A stretch of DNA of 64,000 nucleotides from Enterovibrio norvegicus DSM 15893 (GTDB lineage: Bacteria > Pseudomonadota > Gammaproteobacteria > Enterobacterales > Vibrionaceae), in NCBI RefSeq assembly GCF_900115495.1, contig NZ_FOWR01000004.1, positions 62,001 to 126,000 on the forward strand. Direction: 5' to 3'. The position numbers and the translations under genes are program-made. Below are positions 46,127 through 54,029 of the stretch, piece after piece (the stretch's first letter is position 1; the number at the start of each line of letters is the position of its first letter). The notes beneath the pieces were generated by a model. The model worked only from the letters and a program-made list of their open reading frames with translations, was not told the origin of the DNA and searched no databases.

Positions 46127-46389
46127 CAGCACTATCCTCCTTGTCGTTGGTAAACATGTCTTTAATGGCCACATTTGCACAGTTCCAAGTTATTCACACC
46201 TTGCGCCGCACAAAATACGTCTCTATCCATTTACCCTAGCTGAACTTTCCTTTTTGTGAAACACCGAGTGTTAAAACAAAAGTATGAGTTTCACGCTGGT
46301 TTCAATTCCGAGACACGTTACTAGGTGCTTTCGTGCATATAGTGTTCGTAGGTTCAGTTGTGAGTTTAGCCAAAGGGAGCGCCTACTTT

Positions 46390-47448
46390 ATGTTACCAGA
46401 CCAATTTCAAATGACGGTGGATAATAAAGTGTTTAAAAGGGGGCGCTTCGTTGATGCATCCCATGCTTCAGGGACAAGCCCGAAACAGCGTCTTTCATTC
46501 TTTGATGATGTTCGCGCGCGAATTTCTGGTCATGCACACATGGATGATGCGTTTAAAGCTTCGTTAACTGATCGCTTGAAAACATTATCTCAATCTTCGT
46601 TAAATATACTCGTCGTGGGGTCGCAGGGGGTGGGGAAAACCGCCACCTTAAAGCAACTGTTTGGCCAACATGAATGGGATCATGATGCTATTCAGTCATC
46701 GTCTGAGCTTATTCGTCATGAACTAAATCAATTGACCTGCTGGGAAGGCTTGTTGCCGAGTGAAAGTGAAAAGCCCGAGCAGACAGATTGCGAAATCAGT
46801 GCATTGCTTTCAGAGACTGCGGCAAATGGCTTGCCGTTGGTCGATTTGGTGCTGGTGGTCTTGGATTCAAGTAGCGCCAATATCGATAACGCCTATGTAG
46901 ACATTCAGAAAACCCTTATCGCTAAATTGGGTGAGCATGCAGAGCAGCGTTTGGTTGTGCTGATGAACAAGGTGGATAAAGTCGCACAATGTATCCGTGG
47001 TGAATATGTTGAAGATATGATGCCACTGGATGCGGAAGTTTGGCTAGATTGCACCTCAGCCGCGATTCGATTCCACCTTCGAGAAAACGTAGGCATTCAT
47101 ATCACGCCATTGCTTTACAGCGCCGTTGCAGTGCAAAAAGGCGAAGCGGTACGCTCTTATAACCTCATTAAATTGATGGCGCGATTGATGGTCGCGCTTC
47201 CGCCAGAAAAACGCTTGATGCTGTTGAATCAGCCGTTGTCACAAGGTGATGAAACATGGCGTTACCACGATGAAAGAAAGATTTACATGCAATCAATCGA
47301 AAACCTGTGTTTCGACGCTTTGCATAAAGGGGCTCGAGATGGCGATCGTTTTGGTGGTCAACTTGGTGCATTTTTAGGTCGACATGGTCGCGCGCTTGGT
47401 GACATTGTGAGTGATGGATTGAGAAAACAATTCGGCACGAGTGTGTAA
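46390..47448 (+). CDS. P-loop GTPase-like protein A (degenerate G3)
   Basis: Protein of about 352 residues from ATG 46390 (AAGGGA 11 bases upstream); the frame is open from GTG 46333. G1 is GSQGVGKT (about residue 77), G4 MNKVD (about 192). At the position where its downstream paralogue has DFPG (G3), this protein has CWEG, so the catalytic switch Asp is lost. The C-terminal segment GARDGDRFGGQLGAFLGRHG (about 322) is shared with the paralogue. The family resembles IRG/YfjP-type GTPases. It could bind GTP without normal hydrolysis and pair with the next protein. Function unknown. Confidence 0.68.
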   Translation: MLPDQFQMTVDNKVFKRGRFVDASHASGTSPKQRLSFFDDVRARISGHAHMDDAFKASLTDRLKTLSQSSLNILVVGSQGVGKTATLKQLFGQHEWDHDAIQSSSELIRHELNQLTCWEGLLPSESEKPEQTDCEISALLSETAANGLPLVDLVLVVLDSSSANIDNAYVDIQKTLIAKLGEHAEQRLVVLMNKVDKVAQCIRGEYVEDMMPLDAEVWLDCTSAAIRFHLRENVGIHITPLLYSAVAVQKGEAVRSYNLIKLMARLMVALPPEKRLMLLNQPLSQGDETWRYHDERKIYMQSIENLCFDALHKGARDGDRFGGQLGAFLGRHGRALGDIVSDGLRKQFGTSV

Positions 47449-47510
47449 CTGATCCTAAATGAAGGCGAGCAGACCGTTGCTCGCACTTCCTAGCCATAGA
47501 GGATAATCCT

Positions 47511-48470
47511 ATGGAAAATAACAGCGCTTTTTCACGCCAACTTTCTCGCTATATCAGCCAATCTCCCATTCTTGATGAATGGAAGACATCAAGCCTTCAA
47601 TTACGCCTTCATCAACTCAATGACCAACCGTTAAACATCCTGTTTGCTGGACCATCGGGTGTGGGCAAAAGTGCCACCATCAACGCGCTTTTTGCGACCG
47701 AAGAGTTTGAAACATCAGGGGCGGAGGATGAAGGTGCGATCGTGCGTTTCTCATCTGGTGAGTTAGTGCTTTGGGATTTCCCCGGTTACCGATTAGAAGA
47801 CACCCAGTCGGCCATGCAACTTGCGGCGACGTTGAGTGAATATGATGAAGCGGGAAAACCTCTCATTGATTTAGTGGTTGTGGTGTTGGATGCCGCGCAG
47901 CAAAACCTGAATGATGGGTATCAGTTGATCAATAAAGTCATTGCGCCTGCACTTGGTGAGTCAACCGAGCAACGCATGTTGGTGATGTTGAATAAAGTGG
48001 ACGCTGCGAACCACAGCTATGAATGGGCATACGTGAATGAATCCTGTTCGTCTGAGGTTGAAATTTGGCCAGAAAGCACTGCCTCTTTACTTCGCCATTG
48101 CTTACTGAGGGATGCAGAGCTTGAGGTCGCCCCTGTGTCTTATGCTGCAGAATTCTCTCGTAAGGCAGATACCATGCGCCCTTACAACTTGCTCAAAGTG
48201 ATGAACGAAATATTGGTGCGCTTGCCTGAAGAAAAGCGTTTAACGCTGCTTGATGCGCCGCTAAATCAGCGTGCCTTGAATTGGTGTGACAGCGACAATC
48301 GATGTAATTATCTCACGCAGCTTGAGAATACCCTGTTTGATTTGGTGTATCAGGATGCAAAAGACGGGGCGCGATTTGGTGGCTTGCTCGGTGCGCACAA
48401 AGGCAAACAAGGGCGTGAGCTTGGGTATTTGTTACGACGACAGCTGCATGCGTCGTTGAAGATTGGCTAA
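47511..48470 (+). CDS. P-loop GTPase-like protein B
   Basis: Protein of 319 residues, paralogue of the preceding gene product and starting 62 bases after it. G1 GPSGVGKS (residues 47-54), G3 DFPG (89-92), G4 NKVD (161-164), so a complete GTPase of the YfjP/IRG-like (COG3596) kind. After about residue 200 the two paralogues run in parallel: MRPYNLLKVMNEILVRLPEE against SYNLIKLMARLMVALPPE, and the tail AKDGARFGGLLGAHKGKQG. No membrane anchor or signal peptide. It ends at a bidirectional terminator. Cellular role unknown; ribosome or membrane association is possible. Confidence 0.74.
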   Translation: MENNSAFSRQLSRYISQSPILDEWKTSSLQLRLHQLNDQPLNILFAGPSGVGKSATINALFATEEFETSGAEDEGAIVRFSSGELVLWDFPGYRLEDTQSAMQLAATLSEYDEAGKPLIDLVVVVLDAAQQNLNDGYQLINKVIAPALGESTEQRMLVMLNKVDAANHSYEWAYVNESCSSEVEIWPESTASLLRHCLLRDAELEVAPVSYAAEFSRKADTMRPYNLLKVMNEILVRLPEEKRLTLLDAPLNQRALNWCDSDNRCNYLTQLENTLFDLVYQDAKDGARFGGLLGAHKGKQGRELGYLLRRQLHASLKIG

Positions 48471-48565
48471 TTCTATTCGTGATGAGATAGAGGCTAGATA
48501 CGAGAAAGCGAATAAAGCCAAGTGATGCGATAGATCGTATCGGTGCACTCAAGGCTAAAGGAAAA

Positions 48566-48594
48566 CAAAAAGGGGCTGTTTAGCCCCTTTTTTA
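48566..48594. terminator. Bidirectional terminator
   Basis: Stem AAAGGGGCT and AGCCCCTTT with A run before and T run after, between the converging GTPase B and K+ channel genes. Confidence 0.87.
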
Positions 48595-48619
48595 TTCGTG
48601 TTTTGTCATTGCGTGAACG

Positions 48620-49645
48620 CTAGTCCCATTTGAAATCATCAATACGCTCATCGGCGATATAGAACAACAAGTCATTCGGCTTGATGTCTGCATCAAGTGC
48701 TGGGTTTAGCATCACTTCGTTGTCACGGCGCAGCCCGATCAACGTCGCATCGTAGTCCGTTTTCATGCGGAGGAACAATGCATTCACTGTGGTGTGGTGA
48801 GCGTTGGCAGGGTATTCGACCGCGTATTGTGTCATGCCTTTACGCGTGTTCAATAGCTCATGGTGAAGTTCTGAAGAACCGGGATCGACTGCGGCTTTTG
48901 CCATCATTTCTACCGACACGGAAGGCACGCACTCGGCATTCGGGCAGTGAGATTTCAGCAAGTTGCTCAGCACTTCATCTTGGAAGTAAGCAAGAATGTG
49001 AACGTCAGGGTTCTTGCTGGCACAGAAGAGTGCGGCAGAGAAGGTGATGTCATCTTCTGGATTATCGATGATGATGCAATCGGCATCTTTTACACCGGCG
49101 CGCGCCATGCTGGCTTCGTCGGTAAAACTGGCGGTGCGAACAAACTCTATTTCTTTGGGAAGCGGATTTTCCATTTCAGGCCGCACACAAAGCACGATAG
49201 GACGTCCGTCTTTTTCTTCATGAAGCAACATGTCAATGAGATGCAGAGTACGATGCTCATTCCAACCCAAAATCAAAATGTGTCCTGACACGTCAACACT
49301 CCTTTTACCTAATAAACCGCGACGCCAATAATTGATTGCAACCCCTGCTAATCGACCCACTGCGATAGCAAAAATACCGAGACCTATAGGGATCACAAAC
49401 AGTGCGACCACCCATTTTCCCGCTACCGTGGTAGGGGACATATCGCCATACCCGACCGTTGAGGCGGTGACGAACAAATAGTAAATAAAATCCACGAAAG
49501 GTGTGGTGAGTGCTGTTTCGCCCGCAAGCGTCAACATCACCCAACTCAGTAACGCATAGGCGAATACTGCCATGGCAACATGTTTGCCACTCAATCGTTG
49601 AAACTGCGAGGTTATCCACCTGCGCACCATGTACCACTTTAACAT
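48620..49645 (-). CDS. Two-TM potassium channel with RCK (TrkA-N) domain
   Basis: Ion channel of 341 residues from ATG 49645 (GGAG 8 bases upstream); the open frame extends to 49771 but without a better start. First membrane helix about 23-45 (VAMAVFAYALLSWVMLTLAG), pore loop with selectivity filter TASTVGYGDMSP (about 66-72), second helix about 85-110. The cytoplasmic RCK_N domain starts ILILGWNEHRTLHLIDML (about 130), with acidic DADCIIIDNPEDD, and an RCK_C-like end. This is the MthK/Kch-type arrangement. It mediates gated K+ flux; the ligand (Ca2+, nucleotide) is not determinable. Confidence 0.87.
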   Translation of the reverse strand: MLKWYMVRRWITSQFQRLSGKHVAMAVFAYALLSWVMLTLAGETALTTPFVDFIYYLFVTASTVGYGDMSPTTVAGKWVVALFVIPIGLGIFAIAVGRLAGVAINYWRRGLLGKRSVDVSGHILILGWNEHRTLHLIDMLLHEEKDGRPIVLCVRPEMENPLPKEIEFVRTASFTDEASMARAGVKDADCIIIDNPEDDITFSAALFCASKNPDVHILAYFQDEVLSNLLKSHCPNAECVPSVSVEMMAKAAVDPGSSELHHELLNTRKGMTQYAVEYPANAHHTTVNALFLRMKTDYDATLIGLRRDNEVMLNPALDADIKPNDLLFYIADERIDDFKWD

Positions 49646-49902
49646 TGACGCACTCCACATCCTTGTGCGGAGACGGTAGTTAGATACGTCATATCGCAAG
49701 AGAAGTTGATCCTCTTCGATGTCTTGATGCCTGTCACGAAAGCTCCGTTTTGTGATGATTGAATGCCACAACTATACCAGTTGCCGGCGGGGTCACTTTT
49801 CTCAAAGTTGCTGAATGTGAATAAGTTCTCATCCTCATTCATGGCGAATTATAGCATTTGCCAGTACAGTCATTGGCAGCAAGAGGCATAGAGGTAACGT
49901 GT

Positions 49903-50271
49903 ATGAGTGATAACAAATACCTAGACGAGTATTCAGACGCCAGCTTTTGGAGCAAGGTGAAGGGTTTTGCGCAGAAGGCTGGGTACGATGTGCTTGAAAA
50001 GGCGCTGAAGCTTTATTATTCAGCAACAGATGATGACACACCAAAGTGGGCAAAAACCACGATCTTTGCTTCCTTGGGGTACTTCATTACGCCGATTGAT
50101 GCGATTCCTGACCTGACACCTGTCGTGGGTTTTTCTGATGATTTGGGTGTGTTGGTTGCTGCTGCAGCCGCTGTGGTGATGCATGTGAAATCGGAGCACT
50201 CTGACAAGGCCAATGAAAAGCTAGGTCAATGGTTTAACAAAGACGGTGACACCGAAAAATCAGATGAATAG
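49903..50271 (+). CDS. DUF1232 (YkvA-like) small protein
   Basis: Protein of 122 residues. The DUF1232 core is KWAKTTIFASLGYFITPIDA then IPDLTPVVGFSDDLGVLVAA (about residues 45-85), where the ITPIDAIPD motif is diagnostic. One hydrophobic segment lies in this core. The C-terminus is charged. AGAGGTAA upstream supports ATG 49903 rather than 49858. Function unknown; members are often membrane-associated. It is followed after 21 bases by a cupin gene on the same strand, probably co-transcribed. Confidence 0.85.
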   Translation: MSDNKYLDEYSDASFWSKVKGFAQKAGYDVLEKALKLYYSATDDDTPKWAKTTIFASLGYFITPIDAIPDLTPVVGFSDDLGVLVAAAAAVVMHVKSEHSDKANEKLGQWFNKDGDTEKSDE

Positions 50272-50292
50272 CTATGTTTAAGGAGACCGACC

Positions 50293-50685
50293 ATGTCTAA
50301 AGCGCCGCGTATTTCTCTCAGTGATGCCTTTTCCAAGGTGTCATTTCTGGATGGCAGAACTCCAGAGCATTCTCTTTCAGGTGATGGACAAGATTGCTTT
50401 GGTACGCTGTCTGACTACCGTGATGGCGGCATCTTCATCGCGCATTACTCTGGAAGCAGTGAATGGGAACGCCATCCCGGCGATGAATTGGTCCAAGTGA
50501 TTGAAGGGGAAACCACAATCTATCTCTTGATCGACGGAGAAGAAAAGCCCGTTTCACTATTAGCGGGGGAGCTCGTGGTAGTGCCGCAAGGTATTTGGCA
50601 CCGCTTTAGCACGCCTGTGGGTGTGAAAGTGATGACCGTTACTCCGCAACCGACAGAACACAGCATTGCTTTTCCAAGCACCTAG
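50293..50685 (+). CDS. Cupin-domain protein
   Basis: Single-domain cupin of 130 residues. Cupin motif 1 is EWERHPGDELVQVIEGETTI (His and two Glu-type ligands, about residues 57-76) and motif 2 is GELVVVPQGIWHRFSTP (about 96-112). Such beta-barrels bind a metal and a small ligand; the specific role cannot be told. AAGGAG lies 7 bases before the ATG. It probably shares a transcript with the DUF1232 gene. Confidence 0.85.
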   Translation: MSKAPRISLSDAFSKVSFLDGRTPEHSLSGDGQDCFGTLSDYRDGGIFIAHYSGSSEWERHPGDELVQVIEGETTIYLLIDGEEKPVSLLAGELVVVPQGIWHRFSTPVGVKVMTVTPQPTEHSIAFPST

Positions 50686-50801
50686 ACGTGTGTTGGAGGA
50701 AATAGTCAGCCCCTGCGCGATTTATCGCTGTCACGCTGCTGCGTGAATGCGTAGAATGCCAGCCCTGCGTTTCCCAGACCAAGCTGCAACTGGATTTCAA
50801 C

Positions 50802-51836
50802 ATGGTAAAGCCAAGTAACAATAGCCCTCAACAGAAGAAAGGTTTGCACCCTCGCAACCCGCATCGTGCCCGTTATGATTTTCCTGTCCTAATGAAAAGC
50901 ACCCCCGCGTTGGTGCCGTTCGTGAAGAAAAATCCGTTCGGTGATCTGTCTGTAGATTTCTCCAATCCAGACGCAGTGAAAACGCTGAATAAAGCATTGC
51001 TGCATCATTTTTATCACGTTGAGTTTTGGGACATTCCGAAAGGCTATTTATGCCCGCCCATCCCTGGGCGTGCGGATTACCTGCACTACCTTGCGGACCT
51101 GCTCGCAGATACTGCGGATGGTGAGATCCCTCAGGGTAAAAAGGTGAAAGGGCTGGATATCGGCATGGGGGCAAACTGCGTTTACCCTATGGTGGGACAC
51201 CGTGTTTACGGCTGGCAATTCGTTGGTGCAGATATTGACCCGGTTTCGGTAAAAAGTGCGACCTTACTGGTGGATGCAAACGTATCTTTAAAAGGCGGTA
51301 TTCAGTGCCGTTTACAAAAAGATGCAGACAACATTTTTACCGGCATGATCAACGCCGACGAGCGTTTTGACTTCACCATGTGTAATCCTCCCTTCCATGC
51401 TTCAATGGAAGACGCGACGAAAGGCTCAGAGCGCAAAGTGCGCAACCTTGCCGCTAACGCGAAGAAAAAAGGGTCAGAAAAATTCAAGGTTCAACCGTTT
51501 GAGAAGAAAGCCGGAAACACGCCACATCAGAAAACCAAACCTGAACTGAATTTTGGCGGCCAAAACGCAGAGTTATGGTGTCCGGGCGGAGAAGCGGCGT
51601 TTATCAAACGAATGATCGAACAGAGCGCCACGTTCAAAACGCAATGCTTATGGTTCACCACCATGGTATCGAAAAAAGAAAACCTGCCCGCGATTAACCA
51701 AGCGTTAAAAGCCGTCAAAGCGAAAGACATTCGCACCATTGAAATGGCACAGGGCCAGAAAATCACCCGCGTGGTTGCATGGACCTTCTTGAATAAAGAA
51801 GCCCGTGATGAATGGTGCGGTGCGTGGAAAGGGTAA
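50802..51836 (+). CDS. rlmF: 23S rRNA (adenine1618-N6)-methyltransferase RlmF
   Basis: rRNA methyltransferase of 344 residues, matching E. coli RlmF (YbiN). The N-terminal [20 protein letters not shown] is highly typical; the SAM site is [16 protein letters not shown] (about residue 123), followed by [14 protein letters not shown]; the catalytic N6-adenine motif is MCNPPFHAS (about 193). It uses SAM to methylate A1618 in the peptide-exit-tunnel region. Isolated gene with its own terminator. Confidence 0.94.
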   Translation: MVKPSNNSPQQKKGLHPRNPHRARYDFPVLMKSTPALVPFVKKNPFGDLSVDFSNPDAVKTLNKALLHHFYHVEFWDIPKGYLCPPIPGRADYLHYLADLLADTADGEIPQGKKVKGLDIGMGANCVYPMVGHRVYGWQFVGADIDPVSVKSATLLVDANVSLKGGIQCRLQKDADNIFTGMINADERFDFTMCNPPFHASMEDATKGSERKVRNLAANAKKKGSEKFKVQPFEKKAGNTPHQKTKPELNFGGQNAELWCPGGEAAFIKRMIEQSATFKTQCLWFTTMVSKKENLPAINQALKAVKAKDIRTIEMAQGQKITRVVAWTFLNKEARDEWCGAWKG

Positions 51837-51855
51837 ACATAAAATCTGAAAACAA

Positions 51856-51888
51856 TAAAAATGCAGGTACGTCCTGCATTTTTATTGC
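51856..51888. terminator. Terminator after rlmF
   Basis: Stem AAAAATGCAGG and CCTGCATTTTT with loop TACGT, 20 bases after the stop; symmetrical, so usable in both directions. The following 350 bases to the DUF4177 gene hold only the short repeat at 52138-52184. Confidence 0.88.
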
Positions 51889-52137
51889 CTAGCATTTATA
51901 AAATACATGCATGTTGATTTTATTATGTGCGTGAAATGAATGTATCTTTGATGCACTCGAGTAGGGTTGCCTTCGAACGGAGAGATGATCTTTCTCAGTT
52001 TCATCACTCTCTCCTCATGTATCTCACTGTTAAATATAAATATTGTAAACAGTGCATGGGTCATTTATTATGCGCTCGACCTTTATTCAGGGTGGTATTT
52101 ATTCACTTTATGACATGGGATTTTCAGTGTTTATGTC

Positions 52138-52184
52138 TATACCCAAACAACCTGAATCTTGCATCATCAGGTTGTTTGGGTATA
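52138..52184. repeat. Short (47-base) palindromic repeat, deletion form of the 151-base element
   Basis: Arms TATACCCAAACAACCTGA (52138-52155) and TCAGGTTGTTTGGGTATA (52167-52184) are perfect complements and identical to the outer 18 bases of the element at 53770-53920. The loop is only 11 bases. It lies 60 bases upstream of the DUF4177 gene. Confidence 0.8.
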
Positions 52185-52243
52185 TGGATGCATAAGATCT
52201 TTGTATCAATAAGTTGGCTTGTATTATAAAAAATGGATGAAAA

Positions 52244-52459
52244 ATGACAAAGTTCACGGAATTTAAAGTTGTGCATATTGTTGAAGGCGGTTGCGGAACA
52301 CTTCTATTGGGCGCAAGTGGTCTACCTATTCAAAAAATGGAAGCGGATCTTAATAAATATGCTCAGGATGGATGGCAGGTTGTTTTCCAAATCGTCGAGC
52401 AGAAAAGGTTCATGTTATTTTGGAAACGTGAAGCGGTGATCGTGACCTTAGGTCGCTAA
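52244..52459 (+). CDS. DUF4177-like small protein
   Basis: Protein of 71 residues. The pattern FTEFKVVHIVEGG, then MEADLNKYAQDGWQVVFQIVEQKRFMLFW fits the DUF4177 beta-alpha-beta fold (Leu-x-x-x-x-x-x-GW motif). No membrane segment. It starts a three-gene cluster with a YidD-like and a TM2-like protein, the gaps being 2 bases and a 1-base overlap. The function of the family is unknown. Confidence 0.72.
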   Translation: MTKFTEFKVVHIVEGGCGTLLLGASGLPIQKMEADLNKYAQDGWQVVFQIVEQKRFMLFWKREAVIVTLGR

Positions 52460-52461
52460 AA

Positions 52462-52686
52462 TTGTTGAAGTTTATCTCTTTAACATTGATCCATCGCTAC
52501 CAAGCGAGCGGTGGATCAAAAAAGTTGCTAAACATTGAATGCAACTTCGTCCCTACCTGCTCTGAATACACAAAGCAATGCATTATTAAGTATGGCGCAG
52601 TGAAAGGATGGAGACTCGGCCTGTCGAGAATCAAGCGTTGCAACAAACCTGACCTAGTAGAAAAGATCCATGATGAGGTGCCGTAG
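52462..52686 (+). CDS. YidD-like membrane protein insertion factor (paralogue)
   Basis: Protein of 74 residues with the YidD signature: HRYQASGGSK, then CNFVPTCSEYTKQCIIKYGA and KGWRLGLSRIKRCN. YidD assists YidC in membrane insertion and is usually encoded beside rnpA and yidC; here it stands elsewhere and so is probably a second copy. The usual Pro in the Y-x-x-x-x-s-P stretch is replaced by GG. The start codon is TTG, 2 bases after the DUF4177 stop, with only a weak AGG ahead; TTG 52465 is equally possible. Confidence 0.78.
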   Translation: MLKFISLTLIHRYQASGGSKKLLNIECNFVPTCSEYTKQCIIKYGAVKGWRLGLSRIKRCNKPDLVEKIHDEVP

Positions 52687-53087
52687 TGAAGCTATTAGAG
52701 CCTTTGGCTGAGTTAGAACAGCGCGAAGAAACGCTAAGACAGCGCGTCAATGCGTTGTCAGTAGAAAAGAAGAAAGCGTTTTACGCGGCCCAAGGGGAAA
52801 ATCTAAAAGATCCTGATACCTATGCCTCGTTGAACTGGTTCTTTCTCGGCGGTTTTCACCACATCTACCTTGGGAAATACACCATATTCTTTATCGAATT
52901 CTCGATACTCGTTTTCAGCATTATTGGGTTGTTTGCGGGTGTGTATGCCGTTGTTTATTTGCTAATCGCATTGGCATTGTATGAATTGCCGCAGTTGTTT
53001 TTCTCTCAAAAAATCGCAAGGCAACACAATTACGACATGTCAGTGAGATTATTCAATGAACTACATCCCAATCAAAGATTGAAATAG
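52686..53087 (+). CDS. TM2-domain-like membrane protein
   Basis: Protein of 133 residues. An N-terminal coiled-coil-like stretch (LEPLAELEQREETLRQRVNA) is followed by two membrane segments: LNWFFLGGFHHIYLGKYTIF with the TM2-type turn GGFHHIYLG (about residues 54-62), and IIGLFAGVYAVVYLLIALAL. GTG 52686 overlaps the preceding stop by 1 base (TAGTG), so translation is coupled. TM2 proteins are small membrane proteins of unclear role. It ends before a terminator at 53136. Confidence 0.75.
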   Translation: MKLLEPLAELEQREETLRQRVNALSVEKKKAFYAAQGENLKDPDTYASLNWFFLGGFHHIYLGKYTIFFIEFSILVFSIIGLFAGVYAVVYLLIALALYELPQLFFSQKIARQHNYDMSVRLFNELHPNQRLK

Positions 53088-53135
53088 CGCCGTGATTGTG
53101 TGAGAAACAAACATTGCTTAAAGCTATCCTGATAT

Positions 53136-53164
53136 AAAAAAACGGCCATTCTCGGCCGTTTTTT
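53136..53164. terminator. Bidirectional terminator
   Basis: Stem AAAAACGGCC and GGCCGTTTTT with loop ATTCTC, between converging TM2-like and DUF3087 genes. Confidence 0.87.
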
Positions 53165-53184
53165 ATCGAAAAATCTGCTGATAA

Positions 53185-53691
53185 CTAAAACGCGCTAAGT
53201 GACTCTGAACGGTAGTTAGCAATGTCTAACTGAACATTGTATTCCTGTGCCCACCCATCAAGCTGCGATTGCGCGGCATTAAGGCTGCTCATGGTGATGG
53301 TATTGTCATCAAGCTGCCACAGTTGGCGAGAGCCTTCATAGCTAAATTGCAGCGCAAGCATCGCATCAGGGTTACCTTGCTCGGCTGCGGCAAGGAGCTT
53401 TTTGTTCTTGCGGTAGATAAGGTTGAGCGCTTGTTTGAGATCCCACACGTACGCCACTTCACGCATCTTAGGGTGTGATTTCAGTTTTACTAGCCCCGCC
53501 ACCAGAGCAATCGAACTGACAACAACACCGAGCAAATTCCAGTGAAAATGCGAGCCTGATTCATCAGGGAGTAGGAATATCAAAATTTGAGAGACCGCCA
53601 AGCTTGAAATCGCCAAACTCGCAATACAGGCGATAATCACGATATTTAAACGTGAACGGTAAAGTGTCTTGTCGATCTTCATCAGTTGCAT
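53185..53691 (-). CDS. DUF3087-family membrane protein
   Basis: Protein of 168 residues. Two membrane segments near the N-terminus (IVIIACIASLAISSLAVSQI and NLLGVVVSSIALVAGLVKL) and a soluble helical tail with VWDLKQALNLIYRKNKKLLA, GNPDAMLALQFSYEGSRQLW and QLDDNTITMSSL, closely following DUF3087. Start may be M1 or the Met at residue 4. No function is known for the family. Single gene, converging on the TM2-like gene. Confidence 0.82.
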   Translation of the reverse strand: MQLMKIDKTLYRSRLNIVIIACIASLAISSLAVSQILIFLLPDESGSHFHWNLLGVVVSSIALVAGLVKLKSHPKMREVAYVWDLKQALNLIYRKNKKLLAAAEQGNPDAMLALQFSYEGSRQLWQLDDNTITMSSLNAAQSQLDGWAQEYNVQLDIANYRSESLSAF

Positions 53692-53769
53692 GTGTTATCT
53701 CGTACAGGAGGAGGCTATAAATCATATCTCTTTTCATCGAGGGATTGAGGGAAACTTTGTTGCAATATG

Positions 53770-53920
53770 TATACCCAAACAACCTGAAGATGCAGGATTC
53801 AGCGAGGTTTACTCACGTTATGATCTAGGCGTCCCTTTGCCGATGTAGTGATCTCCATCAAAAAGGGATAACACCGAGCATGGCCTCTGAAATCGAGCAT
53901 CTTCAGGTTGTTTGGGTATA
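53770..53920. repeat. 151-base palindromic interspersed repeat (MITE-like)
   Basis: Terminal arms of 24 bases, 53770-53793 and 53897-53920, are perfect inverted copies beginning TATACCCAAACAACCTGAAG. The 103-base interior carries no gene. A shortened copy is at 52138-52184 and a half-copy at 27160-27180. Size, ends TATACCC...GGGTATA and copy number fit a non-autonomous mobile element or REP-like unit; a TA target duplication is possible but cannot be distinguished from the arm sequence. Confidence 0.8.
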
Positions 53921-54029
53921 TGCGTTAGACGAGGCTGAAACAAAGAAGCCGACTTTGTCGTCGCGCAAATAGATACATTGTTCGCATTCCAACGTAAACT
54001 GCCCTTATTCGTTCAAGTATATAGCTGCC

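Noticed and set aside
46141-46330. CRP site upstream of tnaC
   Set aside because: Only TGTGA half-sites are seen on the minus strand; no good TGTGA-N6-TCACA palindrome was found.
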